From assembly GCA_933207985.1 (NCBI GenBank), contig OW240916.1:312094767-312158766 (forward strand): 64,000 nt of DNA, given 5' to 3'. Within the stretch, counting starts at the first letter, position 1, and every line of letters begins with the position of its first letter. Origin of the DNA: Pelobates cultripes. Lineage: Eukaryota; Chordata; Amphibia; Anura; Pelobatidae. This document shows, in pieces, positions 33,613 through 44,732 of the stretch. Below the pieces are notes generated by a model. It saw only the letters and a list, made by a program, of their open reading frames with translations, was not told the origin of the DNA and searched no databases. The position numbers were made by a program, and so were the translations under genes.

Positions 33613-33786
33613 TTTGAGTGAGAACTTTACTTTGAGTTTTCTGTTTATACTCTTTTAAAACCATCTGCACAATTGTTCCACTTTGTATTTCTTTTCCCGT
33701 TATTTATTGCTACTAGTATCCATCTTTTACCATTACCATCAAGATATACATTAGCTCCACTTATTGTGTGTTTGTGTGTATTACTT
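33613..33786 (+). repeat. Right inverted arm
   Basis: Counterpart of 32102-32299 in opposite orientation. It is in the same orientation as the hammerhead-like motif. Confidence 0.8.
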
Positions 33787-34537
33787 ATTTGCAGTGGGGG
33801 TTGAGGAGATCCCTCACATAAGTGTTGAGATATGTTTTTTTCCATTATACTCTTGTGCACTTAGTGTTTGTTACAGGTGTTAACATATTCACGAAAATGT
33901 CTCGGTATAGCCTGATACCCATGCAGCATTCTTCACTAGTGGGACAAACTCCCAAAATCGATATTGTTCCACCGGATTCAGGACTGTTGGTAAATATGGC
34001 CTCTAGATACGAAATTTGAAAAAGGAATTATACAGGGGTCTAAACAACTGATAAAAATTCTCTACTTGCATTACCTTATCCGACTTCCAGCTCTGGGGCA
34101 TGTCTGGCACAGACATAAACAGGCATGTGATAATTTTGTTGTTCTAAATATAGACCGGCTATAGACAGATGTCCTAGACTCCAATGCTTCTGAAAATGTC
34201 ATGTAAGCATCTGCTAGGAAACTCACAGATTTACCCCTTTTTACAGATAATTGTCAACAACCAGTGTATTTAATGAAATAGCAGCACCCTGCCAATAATG
34301 TAAGAATAATTGTGTGCATGGTATGGATTAAGTAAAGAATGGTATCGAATTGCAATACTGCATCATTCCTCGACACATTGACGAGAGACAGGTGACTTGA
34401 ATTTTAAAGAAATTAAGTGTTTTAGTGGAAAAATTAAACATCAGAATATATATATACAAACTCTAAACAGTGAATAGAAAAACATAAAACCTAATGAATA
34501 ATATGTATATGTAATTTACTAACTGACTCTCCTCTTA
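33787..34537. other. AT-rich unique sequence
   Basis: No recognised gene or repeat. Confidence 0.4.
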
Positions 34538-34692
34538 TTATTATTATTATCGGCATTTATATAGCGCCAACTTATTCTGTAGCACTTTACAATATTATAG
34601 GAGGGGGAGATTTAAGAATAAATGTGACAATTACAAAAACTTAATGGAACAATAGATTGAAGAGGGCCCTGCTCAAACGAGCTTACAGTCTT
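34538..34692 (-). mobile_element. L2 3' tail fragment
   Basis: Starting at the (TTA)n at 34538 it reads GGCATTTATATAGCGCCAAC, TTTACAATATTATAGGAGG and GGGCCCTGCTCAAACGAGC, then CTTACAGTCT. This is a clear solo tail, among the best preserved in the window. Confidence 0.82.
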
Positions 34693-34752
34693 CACCTCCT
34701 GCTCTCATTTGCCAAATTTGTTTTGTTAGAATGAATTATCTGTCTCGATTTA

Positions 34753-34800
34753 TCCATTGTACAGTGCTGCAGAGTTATTGTAATTGGCATAGGTATGATA
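34753..34800 (+). mobile_element. L2 tail fragment
   Basis: CCATTGTACAGTGCTGCAGA plus an AT-rich end match the last 40-50 bp of the tail seen at 970-1030. It is in the opposite orientation to the tail at 34538. Confidence 0.55.
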
Positions 34801-36540
34801 ATACATCAAAATATAAATACAGAATTTTCCTCGTTTCCTGTAAATACCGAAAGGGTTACGCTGCCTATACGGTTTGACAAGATGAAGGAAAATGATGCCC
34901 AACCTAATGCAAACAGCAGGGGCTTGGTAATGTGCATCACAATTCTTTCATTAGTGGGAGTGAAAGTGCAATAGCACAATGATACATTATCCTGCTGAGC
35001 AGTAATACGATGGGCTGTAAATAACCAGGAAGCGATATGAATTTTAAAACTGAACACTCTGTTAGTGTGAAGTTTAAACAGGATGCTACATGTAATCGGG
35101 TCTTGTTATTTTTCTCCTACTACAGAACGGAGCATTCTGCTCTCACAGACAAACAGAAAAGGAACATTTTGAGAAAAGGTATTAATCACAATGGTACGTT
35201 GCTTTGTGAGTGTGTAGCACATTAATTTCTTGATACATTTGCACAGGATAATTGATCTATTAACTCCAGATATGCTAGCCATATTTTTAATATCTTTTCT
35301 AACCAATGAAGCAATGCATTGGTAGTCATTTTATTTTCTTCTCTTTGTTTGTGAGACTCAGATTTGATGTTTTGTTTTTGTGGCTTTTTGGGAAACAAAG
35401 ACAAATGAAAACAGTCAAAACAAAAGCAGCACCACAGACAAGTAACGATATCAAAAATAAGCATAAAATGTTGCTGATGATATGATGGCCTTAACCGGAA
35501 TGTCAACATGTAGGCATTAGATCATTGTGTGGAAGAATGGTTTAATAAGGTTGGACTAAGTTGGGGACTCTAAAAGAAGTAGCATTTTCTCAGAGATTAA
35601 AGAAAAATCTTAAAAGGAGATTTTGATGCACATTTAATCAGAGAAAAAGTTACTTAGCTAAAAGTAAAACTGCTCTGGTGGATTAGGCGTTTACCCAAAG
35701 TCACAGGTTATCACCACACAGGTAGTTATGTGGAAAAACAAAATGAGAGAAGACTCCAATGGTACAATACAATACTGGTTATATCCAAAGACGAAGAGAA
35801 AGTAGCCAAATTACTAACAGCTCGTTGAGCCTGATACTATACTAGCATAGTATAACGTCAATTGTAGGTAAACATTCTCCCTATAAGTGTGTTTCCTGAA
35901 GGTTCATTTTAGCTGAATAATATAGAAATTGAATTTTTGATGGGGACTTTGAAAATTCTTTAAAGCTAAATTCTAGTAGTGGTGAGATTTGAAGCTGGTA
36001 GGACACCAGCTTCTACATCTCTAATTTGACTCTACATCTCTAATTTGACTTTGCTCACGTAGCCCCATATACTCATGAATCGACTCAATTAAACATTATG
36101 CTGTGTTTAACAACACAAGTCTACAGATGCATGTATTTGATAAATTATAAAGAGGTTCTATTCCAGCCAAGGAAGACAGGACAATTAGTGGACCAGTCTT
36201 TTGGGTGTCCAGGATCTAACGGCTCTAAATCGGGATCTAAAAGTAATGGGTCTATACTCAGAAAATGGAGCTTTGTTTGTCAAAAAAACCACAAAGTCAT
36301 GATAGTTGTTCAGCGTACAAATTAAGGAACTGTGCAGACAAAAAAAATACAGTTTTACATTTTGTAGATAAAAGCTTCTATCTTAGCAAACAAATATAGG
36401 GATTTGGTTACACCACATGACCATATTGTGTTTAGCCCACCAATATGTCACAGTACCCCAGTATTTGTGGGTCCTACACTAATTTTAACATGGGACATAA
36501 ACAATACTGCTGAAACTGCGTCCAGAGATTCACCTCAAAT
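34801..36540. other. AT-rich unique sequence with one 19-bp tandem duplication
   Basis: TCTACATCTCTAATTTGAC is repeated exactly at 36012-36030 and 36031-36049. No gene recognised. Confidence 0.45.
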
Positions 36541-36970
36541 TTAAATGGGTACTATAGTGTCAGGAACACAGTTGTGCATTCCTGACACTTAAGTTCTGAA
36601 TAGCCATTTAGGTTGTCGCCCCCCCCTCACCCTGTGTTTGAAGGTTGATTTACTCACCTTTTTCCTTCGCTGTGTGTGAGACTCCTTGCATCTGCCTCCT
36701 TGGTAAGATCATCAGAATTGACAAGTTTCAGCCAATCACAATGCTTTCACATAGGAGACGGGGCAGGTGGCAGAGCCAAACTCCTCCCTGGCCAATCAGC
36801 CTATCCTGATAGAGATCCACTGAATCAATGCATCTCTATGGGGAAAGTTCAGCGTCTCCATACACAGCGTGGAGTGCATCACTGCCCCATCTAAAGAGTG
36901 ACCACTAGAGGTGTTCTTAGGCTGTAATGTAAACACCTCCTTTTCTATGAAAAGGACACCACAAAACTAA
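36541..36970. mobile_element. Composite non-autonomous element, T2-like start
   Basis: It opens with TTAAATGGGTACTATAGTG and a short perfect hairpin, GTGTCAGGAA with TTCCTGACAC. The following GC-richer interior (GGGCAGGTGGCAGAGCC, then CAATGCATCTCTATGGGG, then CCACTAGAGGTGTTC) is of the kind seen in non-autonomous frog repeats. The right terminus is uncertain. The plus-strand open frame at 36676-36894 lies within this repeat and is not a gene. Confidence 0.5.
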
Positions 36971-37698
36971 CCATACAAGATACACGTTTTTAATAACACA
37001 CAGTTATCACCAGTCTTTACATTTTTTTAAAATGATTAATTTCACCACCTACCCCCATGGCAAGCCTCCACTGGATACTATATATTTGAATCTGTCTTGA
37101 TTAGATTTATATTCTAATGCTATTGTAATAATGCATTTTTCTCTCCTTTAAACTAACAAAAATAGCTCCATGTGAATTAATAAACATTCAAAGTGCTGTG
37201 ATTTATCTCCTTATTACCGTAACAGGAGATTAAACTTCAATGTAACGAAAGTACGAAAAATCCTAAAAAGCAAAAACTACATCAAAATAGCCTATCTGGA
37301 AAAATGTCCCCCTGAGTTACAGTCACAGACTGAGTATTTCAGCCTCAATTTTGACACACAGATTGGTATTTTCCCTTATAATATTTTAATAAAAAAAAGA
37401 CTTATCCTTCAGGCATTTCCAAACGTAATTTTGCCGCTTGTCAAAAAATCCATAACCTAGACAAGCAGGACTCCTGAAGACCAAAAAATTAGATACAGTC
37501 AAAAATGAGACCCGGTCTACGTTATAGCGTCCTTGGTATTTTATCATATGTATGTGCAAATTATTTTTTTATCCTATAAAACATTTCAGGTACTACAGCA
37601 GGATATCTGAATTCTTAATAATTAAAATAAAATGATGATCAATGATATCCTCACACTCTGTTCTTTATAGTCCCCTCTGCTGGTACAGAATGTTCACC
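36971..37698. other. AT-rich unique sequence
   Basis: Nothing recognised. Confidence 0.4.
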
Positions 37699-37820
37699 TT
37701 AAAGTGTTACTCCAAGTCCCAAGACCACTTCAGTGATTTGAAGTGGTCATGGTACCTAGTATCTGTATGTGCAGGGATTCCCTATGAAACGCTGCACATA
37801 CTAAGTTTAACCCTTTTGCT
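37699..37820. mobile_element. T2-type MITE, left part
   Basis: TTAAAGTGTTACTCCAAG, then AGACCACTTCAGTGATTTG and AAGTGGTCATGGTACC, repeat the hairpin of the complete element at 16525 with mutations. GTTTAACCC near 37804 matches that family's interior. The right end is missing or too diverged. Confidence 0.7.
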
Positions 37821-37965
37821 GCCTGAGGTGTAAATGTATCTCTGGCTGCATCATTGGAGTATAGTCAGTTAGTCAGGAACGAAAGTTCCGGTATGGCTAA
37901 TATCAAATCTGTGGTGGTAACCCATGCTGGCGACAGATGTCCAATAGTAGCACTGCACCCCCCTC

Positions 37966-38025
37966 TATTATTATTATTTTATTATTTATATAGTGCCAGC
38001 AGAGCTCTACTAATATTAACAACAT
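37966..38025 (-). mobile_element. L2 tail fragment
   Basis: (TTA)n, then TTATATAGTGCCAGCAGAGC, is the reverse of the L2 terminus. Short and degraded. Confidence 0.6.
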
Positions 38026-38113
38026 ACCAAACTAGGAACCGCTTACACTAGAACTGAACTGCAAATAGCTAACTATGTTTACTTTGTATCTACTTTGTAA
38101 ATCATTTAATGTA

Positions 38114-38175
38114 TTTAAAAAAAATAAAAATAATAATAATATATATATATATATGTATACATACATATAAATATT
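38114..38175. repeat. (AAT)/(AT)n simple repeat
   Basis: ATAATAATAAT followed by ATATATATATAT and GTATACATACAT. Confidence 0.85.
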
Positions 38176-39194
38176 TATTTATCTTTACTTTAGGCTAAGT
38201 GACAGCACAGAACCAACAGTAAATGATAGTTACTTACTTATCTACATTGTTATCACTTGTTTGGAACTGTAATTGAATGTTCCTAAGCAGGAATTCTATA
38301 AACAAAAATGCCCTTAAATTTACAGTAATTACACTGGTACTAAAAGTCACTAATTACAGAGCAGAACTTGTTCTGATCTGACCTTTTATGTTTCATAATC
38401 AGTGCCAACAATTAGTCTTGATTAATATTCTACTTTTCACATACGCTGTAATTTTTAAGCTCACTGATCACTTCTGCATAAACCTTAGCGCTCTGCCTTA
38501 GTACATTATCAAAGCTTTGTGCCTAAAAGGAATTGGAGCAAGTCTGCCATAAACAGTGATTTGCCATTTAAACAGAGAGGCTGCTATGTCATCCTTCTAA
38601 TCATACTTAATCCTCTGTATCAACTAATGAATACTTGGGCAAAGCTTTTACTTGCATGTGAGTAATTAGAATACCTTCTTGGTGCTACTCCAAATGTATT
38701 CTTGATGATAATTTGTGAATATGACTTGTAGTAATAGCAGAGTTTGACAGGTGACTTTAACAAAAAAATAAAGAAAGAACGAGAAACGCATCCATTTGAG
38801 AAACGTTAGATGTCTGGTTAGGTATAGTATCTGGCAGGAAGTATGTGACCCTTTTAGAAGTTCATGTTCATTTTCCTACCACGAGAAGAATAAACATTCG
38901 GAAAGAGAGATGGATCCTCTCGTATAAGAGCAGTTCCTTCTCATGGATAAGATAACATAAATTGGTGTGTTGGTGTTCTGATTGTACAACGTGTTAGTAA
39001 TTTCAAAAACTTCAGGGAACTGTAAAAAGTCGTAAATATTATAACACTCCATAGGACTCAGTAATTATTCGAAATATCTTCATTTGTAGAAAATACACAT
39101 CAATATTGTATAGAATAAGTTACAATTATTGGTATACAAAATATAGTTCACTATTGCGAAGGAGAAAAAGTATTTGAAAAATTGTATTTCTCCA
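38176..39194. other. Unique sequence; candidate conserved non-coding stretch at 38260-38760
   Basis: 38260-38760 shows no repeat signatures and is dense in homeodomain-like words (CAGTAATTACA, CACTAATTACAG, GAGTAATTAGA). This is suggestive only. Confidence 0.35.
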
Positions 39195-39259
39195 TTCTAA
39201 GGGGGGCTGGGGACCCCAATAGATGTGCTTGTATTCCCAACACTAAAGTGTTGCTTTAA
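39195..39259. mobile_element. T2-type right-end fragment
   Basis: GGGGGGCTGGGGACCCC and CACTAAAGTGTTGCTTTAA, ending on TTAA at 39256-39259, match the right-hand ends of T2-type elements. Confidence 0.55.
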
Positions 39260-39765
39260 GTTGTAATGCATCCTTATTTTCTGCTGCTAATCAAAGTATT
39301 TTCTAATGAACAAATAAAAACAAATAATTTAAAGTAATAATTTAAGTGATGTAAAGGATAGTTAAATAAAAGCTTTCAGGACACGAGAGCTTACCTTTAG
39401 GCATGTTTTGAAAGTCTGTATTTACTATTGTACACTGAATCCCATATGTTCCAATGGCTCACGTTTAGCATTGTTTTGTGTCATCGAAGTCACTAAATGA
39501 CTATATGCACAACTGTCACAATAATGTTAAAGTACTTAAAAAATAAATATGCAGATACACTATAAAACTATTGCTGCTATATATATGGTTTAGCACTTAT
39601 TTTATCTATTCAATGTTTGCTAAAAGAAGGCTACATATTTTTATAAGGTACTTCTATGTGTTTTTTCATTCTTAAAATATATTTTCAGCGATTCATTCAA
39701 CCCAATGAGTATCCAGTATTGGCCATTCCAAGAGTAAGTGGACAACTTCCTCTTTAATCAATATA
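39260..39765. other. AT-rich unique sequence
   Basis: Nothing recognised. Confidence 0.4.
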
Positions 39766-40140
39766 TAGAAACATAGAAACATAGAATGTGACGGCAGAAA
39801 AGAACCATTCGGCCCATCTAGTCTGCCCAATTTTCTAAATACTTTCATTAGTCCCTAGTCTTATCTTATAGTTAGGATAGCCTTATGCCTATCCCACGCA
39901 TGCTTAAACTCCTTTACTGTGTTAACCTCTACCACCTCAGCTGGAAGGCTATTCCATGCATCCACTACCCTCTCAGTAAAGTAATACTTCCTGATATTAT
40001 TGTTAAACCTTTGTCCCTCTAATTTAAGACTATGTCCTCTTGTTGTGGTAGTTTTTCATCTTTTAAATATAGTCTCCTCCTTTACTGTGTTGATTCCCTT
40101 TATGTATTTAAATGTTTCTATCTATCGTATCCCCACTGTT
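39766..40140 (-). mobile_element. CR1-type LINE 3' end
   Basis: On the minus strand the element ends in octamer repeats of the kind ATTCTATG/TTTCTATG (39766-39786), the tail style known for CR1 elements. Upstream lies the end of its ORF and a short 3' UTR with GATGGGCCGAATGGTTC. It is 5' truncated at about 40140, where an AT palindrome begins. Confidence 0.82.
39861..40045 (-). pseudogene. CR1-type ORF2 C-terminus remnant
   Basis: The minus strand reads TRGHSLKLEGQRF, then YYFTERVVDAWNSLPAEVV, then NTVKEFKHAWDRHK and a TAA at 39861-39863. The RVV..WN.LP.EVV and FK..WD pattern is the conserved C-terminus of CR1-group LINEs. This stretch has no internal stop, but the rest of the protein is absent. 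Confidence 0.82.
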
Positions 40141-40147
40141 ATATACA

Positions 40148-40157
40148 TACTTAGATC

Positions 40158-40205
<48 letters not shown>

Positions 40206-40212
40206 CTAAGTA
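40148..40212. repeat. AT-rich palindrome around an (AT)n core
   Basis: TACTTAGATCATATAT at the left is matched exactly by ATATATGATCTAAGTA at the right, with alternating AT between. Such sequence can extrude a cruciform. It abuts the truncated 5' end of the CR1 copy. Confidence 0.9.
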
Positions 40213-40261
40213 TATATTATTTTATTTTACACTCTTTTTACTGTATTTTAACTTTTTACAG

Positions 40262-40510
40262 GCAGCAGGGGGACTACCTGTCATTCGGGGCACTCCCATT
40301 GCTGGCACTGCTATGGATGACTATTCCGTCCATATGATCATGAGGTCCTCGCAAGGACCTCACAATCACATGGCCCAAGAGTGCCGGATCAGCAGCAGGG
40401 GGACAAGCAGGTAAGTGAATAGGATGGTGTGGACGTGCTATGCCGCCCGCCGGCGTTTAGAGCCGGGTCCCCAAAGACAGCATAGCATGCCCGCCGTCCT
40501 TAAGGGGTCA
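40262..40510. repeat. GC-rich foldback repeat, unclassified
   Basis: Contains a stem at 40330-40373 (ATGAGGTCCT with AGGACCTCA around CGCA), a 13-bp direct repeat GCAGCAGGGGGAC at 40262 and 40392, and opposed words GTGCTATGCC and GCATAGCATGCC at the right side. It ends near CCTTAAGGGGTC. It is much richer in GC and CpG than its surroundings. Probably a non-autonomous DNA transposon. Confidence 0.6.
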
Positions 40511-40588
40511 ATATAATCAATGTAACACTAGTTGTCACTTACAGGTGATTCCAGAATGGCATAGGAAATTGATAATGAATAGGCAGTA

Positions 40589-40662
40589 GTTTGGAGCATT
40601 GGTCCCTAACCCCTGACTGTTGGTGATCCATGAGGACTGGGTTTGGGACCTCTGGTTTAGAA
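40589..40662. mobile_element. Very short hAT-like remnant
   Basis: Ends CATTGGTCCCTAACCC and GGGTTTGGGACCTCTG are inverted around 58 bp (40597-40654). Flanking 8-mers GTTTGGAG and GTTTAGAA match at 6 of 8. The termini resemble the CAGGGGTTCCC end at 13720. Confidence 0.5.
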
Positions 40663-43649
40663 GAACCTGTATTATTATTATTTTTTTAACAATGTCTCAA
40701 AAAGAAAATACAAAATTACATCCTAAAACTCTGATCTAGATTGGAGTCTATTTTTGACATGGTTTTACATATATCCAGCAAACTCTGTGTTTAATCTTTA
40801 ATATAGCTATGGTTTCTAGGTACAAAGTAAGCTTTGAATTCTGAATAGTGGCACTAAAAAAGACAAAGTAAAAGATAAATCATTCCCCAAACTAGAGGAA
40901 CTTAAGTTCCCAAAACTATGATAATGATCAGCATGAAACAAAACAAGTGGAATTATCAGCTGCTCATATTTCTTCATGCCTTTAACACCTCAGCCTAAAC
41001 AGCAGACATTACTCCTCAATAGTGTCAGAGGAATAACAGGGTCCGGCTATTAGATAGCTGAACAGATTTTTTCCATTTTGAAGGGATGAAAGATCTGACA
41101 TTCTTTTGTGGCTGTGTCATGGGGTAGACAGCTATTAATGACTCCAAGTGATCATGGACTCCCACATGTGTTGTGTGCTTTTATGATTGTCCTTTACATG
41201 CTGACAGAATCATTCCGAGACAGTTGGAGGCTAGGATTTTAAAATGGATGATCTGTGCTCAAGAGGAGCATGTGGTTTAGAATGCTCAATCAACGACACG
41301 ATACAAACATTCTACATATGAAGAGTACTCACTTACATGTCAGATTAAAGTAAGCCTAGAGTGACTCGTTTACAATTATTCCTTAATTAAAAATAAACAA
41401 ATAAAAACTCTACCCTGGAATACGCTGTCTTTTGCACGGTTGGCATCATCGGATAACAGCACCTCCTGCTGGTGTGAAGACAGAACATTCGAAATTATGT
41501 CACATAATTGTTTGTACCATTCATACCAGTTGTAGTGCATCTAGTAGTTTTTTTTTTTTTTCGTTTTGTTTTTTAATTATACCCAACTTCCTTCGGCTTG
41601 TATACTCATTTGCAAAACCACCTCATCAAGACCTGTTCCTGGAGGTAAATTGCACTAATTGCATTATTAGAGCTATTCTCTAAAGTTTAACTTGTAAGGA
41701 AATCAAAGTAAATTCAAAGTAAATTAAAAGATTTTGACCAATATAGTCAAATTGGAAAATTATCCATGTCAGCAATTTTTTCCGTTTGGCTTGTTGTATT
41801 CTGGACAATTCACATTTTAGCACATAACACTGCTTATTTTCATCTGCAGTAGTTGTGTAAAAATTACGTCACTCTCTAAACAACAATACAAATACACATC
41901 TTTTGTTTCAGTACCAATCAATTCATAATCAATGTGAAATATACATTTAGAAATCTATTCATTAAACAGTGAGTTAACTTGAGTAGACATCCCAATTATA
42001 AAATATTGCTCAAATAGCCGAACACGAAAGTATCTCTAACTCTGGCTAAGTTTGAGATTTCTCTAAATCTACATTTGTGGGTCTAAATTTTGCAACTTAA
42101 TTTACGTCCTAGGTCAGAAAAGGCCCTACAATCCACTTAATCTATTGTATCCTTTAGATCACGGAGTAAGGTTTAACACTGAAACATTGTCTCTTCTCCT
42201 TGTGACCCTATACTTTTTGTCCTCTCCCGAAAAGGACAATTTCATCATGCCTGCTTTGTTCATGTCTGTGCAACATGTGACTTCTATAGCCATTCCCACT
42301 ATTAACATTCAAAAAGCTTATTTAATAGGACTCTGCAGGTATACCTTGTTCTAGCATAGAGAATATAGGCTGCTTTGCAAAAAATAATCTTTAAATTCTG
42401 GTTTACATCTCAGCCAACATAGAAATGCAGAAATACCCTTCCTCTCTTACTTAGTTTTGTCACATGCTTCTCTGACAACACGTTTACATGTCAAAGGCTG
42501 TAGTGAGAACAAAGCTGCATCCTTGTGACTGTAAGTTCCCAGCGTTTCTCATACATATGAATGAGCACTGTTCATGCATGTACTATAGAGTCATGATTAG
42601 CTTTCATGTGCGCAAACAGCTGTATAAACATAATATAGCATATGACTGTACTGCCAGTGACCCCCCCTGATTTTTATAGTGATGCACTGTGCACACATCC
42701 CTCCAACCTCTGTGACAGATCAGGGATAGACTGGGGTAACCAAGCGTTTAATGATAGGATCTGGAAAGACTTTGGACCCCATTAATTTATTTGGAGAAAC
42801 ATTAAATTAAGCACATATCATAATTTAAGTAATATTACTTAAATTGTAAAAATAATGCATTACTAATAAGGATGTAAAAGTAAAAGAATAAAGAATAATT
42901 ATGTGTGTCTGTTATGTGTCTCTGCATTAATAAGACTAGCAATGCTAGATTTTGAGCTATTAGATATATATATATATATATATCATTAGTATGTAGGCTC
43001 CAGAAGATTTCTTGCACAGGTCTACTTGTCTCTTTCTCCCTTATATTCCATGAGCAAGTTATCCAGTTAATTCAGAAACAACCTTTTCTGGCGCCCTAGA
43101 CCTCCTGCCTTTTCTCATCTCACAACTTCAAACATAGGGCAAGGAAGGCAATCAAGAATGAACAAAAAATATAATAGATAAAACAAACACAAGTCAGCCC
43201 CGTGGGGTCATCTGGTGTCATTTTAGCACTGCAGTTTAGATAACTGTCAGATAAAAAAAAAAAAAGGAATGCGATATTCAAAAGGTTCCAAAAAGATCTT
43301 AACTGACGAGAAAAGCATATGTGATAATATTATTCCTGTATTATTATTTAAGAAGCCTTATGAAAGACTATTTTGAAGAATATTTTATTCTATGCGTTGG
43401 ATTCCATTACATCTGATAAATATATCACTTATTCTATCTTGGAATTCTCCCAGGCAGTGCAGTAGAAAGGTTTAACATAAAAGTGATACGCTTTTCTCAG
43501 CATATTTTGGTGTGAAATGCACGTTACCATAAAAGGATAACCATTTTATTTCTAAAGAATTACATTTTCAGAAGGTTATAAATTACTGCTCGTCGTAGTT
43601 GAGGAAAAAATGTCAAATATGATATTTATTTTCTTATGACAAACTATAC
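40663..43649. other. AT-rich unique sequence with small simple repeats
   Basis: Holds a T-run at 41548-41560 and an (AT)n tract at 42964-42982. No gene, RNA or clear transposon recognised. Confidence 0.4.
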
Positions 43650-44171
43650 TTAAAGGGACACCACGGTGTTCAAAGTATATCTTGTAATATAAGAAAGTCA
43701 TCAAGATCTACCTGCTGCAGGACAGTTCAATGACATTTTAACTTACAAGATTATTTCTTTGAGGGCTTTAAACTCAGATGGCACGTCCTTGTATCCATTT
43801 CATCTCCTGAAGAGGCACTCTTGTCTTCACTCTTGTTAAATAACCACCCAAGTAAAATATCAAGTTTCAGAATATTAGAATGACCTTTTTTTTACCACAA
43901 TGTGATAATGTGAAACATTGTGAGAACTGAAGAGATAAGATTATAAGCTCTACCTCCCAAGGGACCCTCTTTTGTAGTGGAAACAAACTCCCTTTGGTAC
44001 CCAAAGCTCTCTGTCCCTGCTCCCATACTGTGTCCATGTTTCCTAGGTGCTCAGAATGATGGATGTGCATTTGTGTATCACAGTTCTCCACAGGAATAAT
44101 ACCAACAATAATGTGTATTTAGACGGCAGTAACAAGATTGGCTGGAAAATACAGTGGGGAGAAGTAAACAT

Positions 44172-44182
44172 AAGGGGGCGCT
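44172..44182 (+). promoter_or_regulatory. CTCF-core-like word (weak)
   Basis: AAGGGGGCGCT matches the core of the CTCF motif, but the CCAC part upstream is poor (about 11 of 14 positions over the core). Motif match only, inside repeat sequence. Confidence 0.15.
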
Positions 44183-44288
44183 ACATATCTAACATCAAGA
44201 ACAACTTGCAAATCTTAGGAAAAAAATACAAAATAAAAAAAGAGAAATATGAGAGCTAGGTTGCACTGGATGTTTGTTTTCCATCGAC

Positions 44289-44350
44289 ATCAGATGGCTT
44301 CTAAATTACTCTGCATGCCCATTTATCAGAGTAATTTAGAAGCCTCTGAT
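44289..44350. repeat. Hairpin with 24-25-bp arms
   Basis: ATCAGATGGCTTCTAAATTA at the left pairs with TAATTTAGAAGCCTCTGAT at the right; the loop is about 13 nt. It lies 60 bp left of the hAT foldback. Confidence 0.8.
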
Positions 44351-44401
44351 TGGTCTTATTTCCCCAAAAAAAGGCAGAAGATCTGCAGGTTTTTAAAGCT
44401 T

Positions 44402-44732
44402 ATTTCAGATAGAGATGTCACGAGCCGTCCGCGAACTTCTCGCGAACGGTTCGCCGCGGTTCCGTGGCGAACTCAGGTCAGCTGACACATCCCGGCCAAT
44501 CTCTGGCAGACCCTCCCTCCCAGACCCTCCTACTTCCTGGACAGCATCCATGTTGAAGGCAGCTTCAACATGGATGCTGTCCAGGAGGTGGGAGGGTCTG
44601 GGAGGATGGGTCTGCCGGAGATTGGCCGGGATGTGTCAGCTGACCTGAGTTTGCCGCGAATGGTTCGTGGCGAACCGCGGCGAACCGTTCGCAAGAAGTT
44701 CGCGGACGGTTCACGACATCTCTAATTTCAGA
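44402..44732. mobile_element. hAT-type foldback MITE, CpG-rich, exact 8-bp duplication
   Basis: The element at 44410-44724 (315 bp) starts TAGAGATGTCACGAGCC and ends GGTTCACGACATCTCTA. Exact direct repeats ATTTCAGA flank it (44402-44409 and 44725-44732). The two arms pair almost along their whole length and meet in a 4-nt loop at 44559-44562; the right arm has an extra block near 44660-44675. Subterminal GCGAAC/GTTCGC words repeat many times and are full of CpG. No coding sequence: the short open frames crossing it mirror each other because it is a palindrome. Confidence 0.92.

Larger units (their letters stand above)
32102..33786 (+). mobile_element. Candidate decayed Penelope-like element with inverted terminal arms
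   Basis: Two long inverted repeats bound about 1.3 kb. The left arm (32102-32299) and right arm (33613-33786) share, in opposite orientation, words such as TGCACAATTGTTCC, TGCTACTAGTATCCATC and CTTATTGTGTGTTTGTGTG. A hammerhead-like motif lies at 33338-33378. Penelope-like retroelements are known to carry hammerhead ribozymes in their partial LTRs and to integrate with LTRs in either orientation, which fits. No reverse transcriptase or GIY-YIG ORF is present. Alternatives: two opposed insertions of the same short element, or an unrelated foldback transposon. Confidence 0.5.

Noticed and set aside
36676..36894. Open frame in a GC-richer block
   Set aside because: It lies in a composite repeat related to T2-type MITEs and contains no domain.
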